Below the pieces are notes generated by a model, which worked only from the letters and a program-made list of their open reading frames with translations, ran no database searches and was not told the DNA's origin. Below, piece after piece: positions 8,903 to 9,024 of a stretch of 9,024 nucleotides of DNA. The position numbers were made by a program, and so were the translations under genes. The first letter of the stretch is position 1. Each line of letters starts with the position of its first letter. The stretch comes from Chloroflexota bacterium (GTDB taxonomy: Bacteria; Chloroflexota; Anaerolineae; Promineifilales; Promineifilaceae), in NCBI GenBank assembly GCA_024223125.1, contig JAAEOP010000695.1, positions 1-9,024 on the forward strand, written 5' to 3'.

Positions 8903-9024
8903 GGCGCTAGAAGGGTGGACATTTCATTGACAAAGAAATTGATCCGATTAGCCAGTAAAATAAAACTTGTATTCAATACCATGGCAAACAAAGCCCCGAA
9001 CGTAATCATCAATACCACTCGTCC
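8899..9024 (-). CDS. Membrane protein gene, 3' end only (cut by window edge)
   Basis: The last 41 codons and the TGA (8899-8901) of a minus-strand gene that continues beyond the right edge. The peptide is hydrophobic from its start (VVLMITFGALFAMVLN, then SFILLAN) and ends N-E-M-S-T-L-L-A-P, consistent with a final transmembrane helix and a short tail. The family cannot be named from this fragment. The TGA overlaps the ATG of the GlmL-like gene (ATGA), the classic sign of coupled translation, so this membrane protein is probably a partner of the ATPase. Confidence 0.65.
   Translation of the reverse strand, partial: GRVVLMITFGALFAMVLNTSFILLANRINFFVNEMSTLLAP

Overview
The window looks like a chromosomal segment from a Gram-positive-type (monoderm) environmental bacterium, most likely a Chloroflexota member near Anaerolineae, Caldilineae or Ardenticatenia. 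The grounds are moderate GC (roughly 50% by eye), an LPXTG-type surface protein without other Firmicutes features, a GlmL/MutL-type ATPase in an unusual operon, large multi-domain hybrid kinases, and short iterated sequence in the gene gaps. No rRNA or marker gene is present, so this placement is an inference.

Layout. Plus strand, left: an HdeD/DUF308-type small membrane protein (58-729), a 99-bp gap filled with 7-bp iterations arranged as an imperfect hairpin, and an acetyl-CoA-synthetase-like acyl-CoA ligase (829-2787). Minus strand, converging on the ligase with only 12 bp between stops: a 764-residue cytoplasmic signalling protein (2800-5094) made of two collinear REC-HisKA-HATPase halves, the second of which has lost its kinase residues. 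A 173-bp gap follows, holding the kinase gene's probable promoter and a perfect 13-bp stem-loop. Minus strand, right: an apparent operon read right to left. It contains the 3' end of a membrane protein gene (8899-9024, cut by the window edge), a GlmL/MutL-family actin-like ATPase (7124-8902, start overlapping the previous stop as ATGA), a protein with beta-hairpin/lipoyl-like segments and a KOW-like C-terminus (6054-7115), and an acidic LPQTG surface protein (5268-5996).

How the parts fit. The right-hand operon is the best candidate for something not yet described. A GlmL-family ATPase normally appears beside B12-dependent mutase genes, but here it sits with a membrane protein, a KOW/beta-rich protein and a wall-anchor protein, which suggests an envelope-associated machine rather than amino-acid metabolism (inference). 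The LPQTG protein has an N-terminal membrane anchor as well as the C-terminal sorting signal, so it could bridge membrane and wall. The kinase and ligase have no visible functional tie to this operon.

Across all six complete genes, regardless of strand or reading frame, the palindrome ACGGCCGT occurs 14 times and its core CGGCCG at least 37 times by hand count, far above chance and never in the gene gaps. This resembles the highly iterated palindromes of cyanobacteria (HIP1). No tRNA, rRNA, CRISPR array, insertion sequence or phage gene was seen, and no gene-free stretch exceeds 300 bases.
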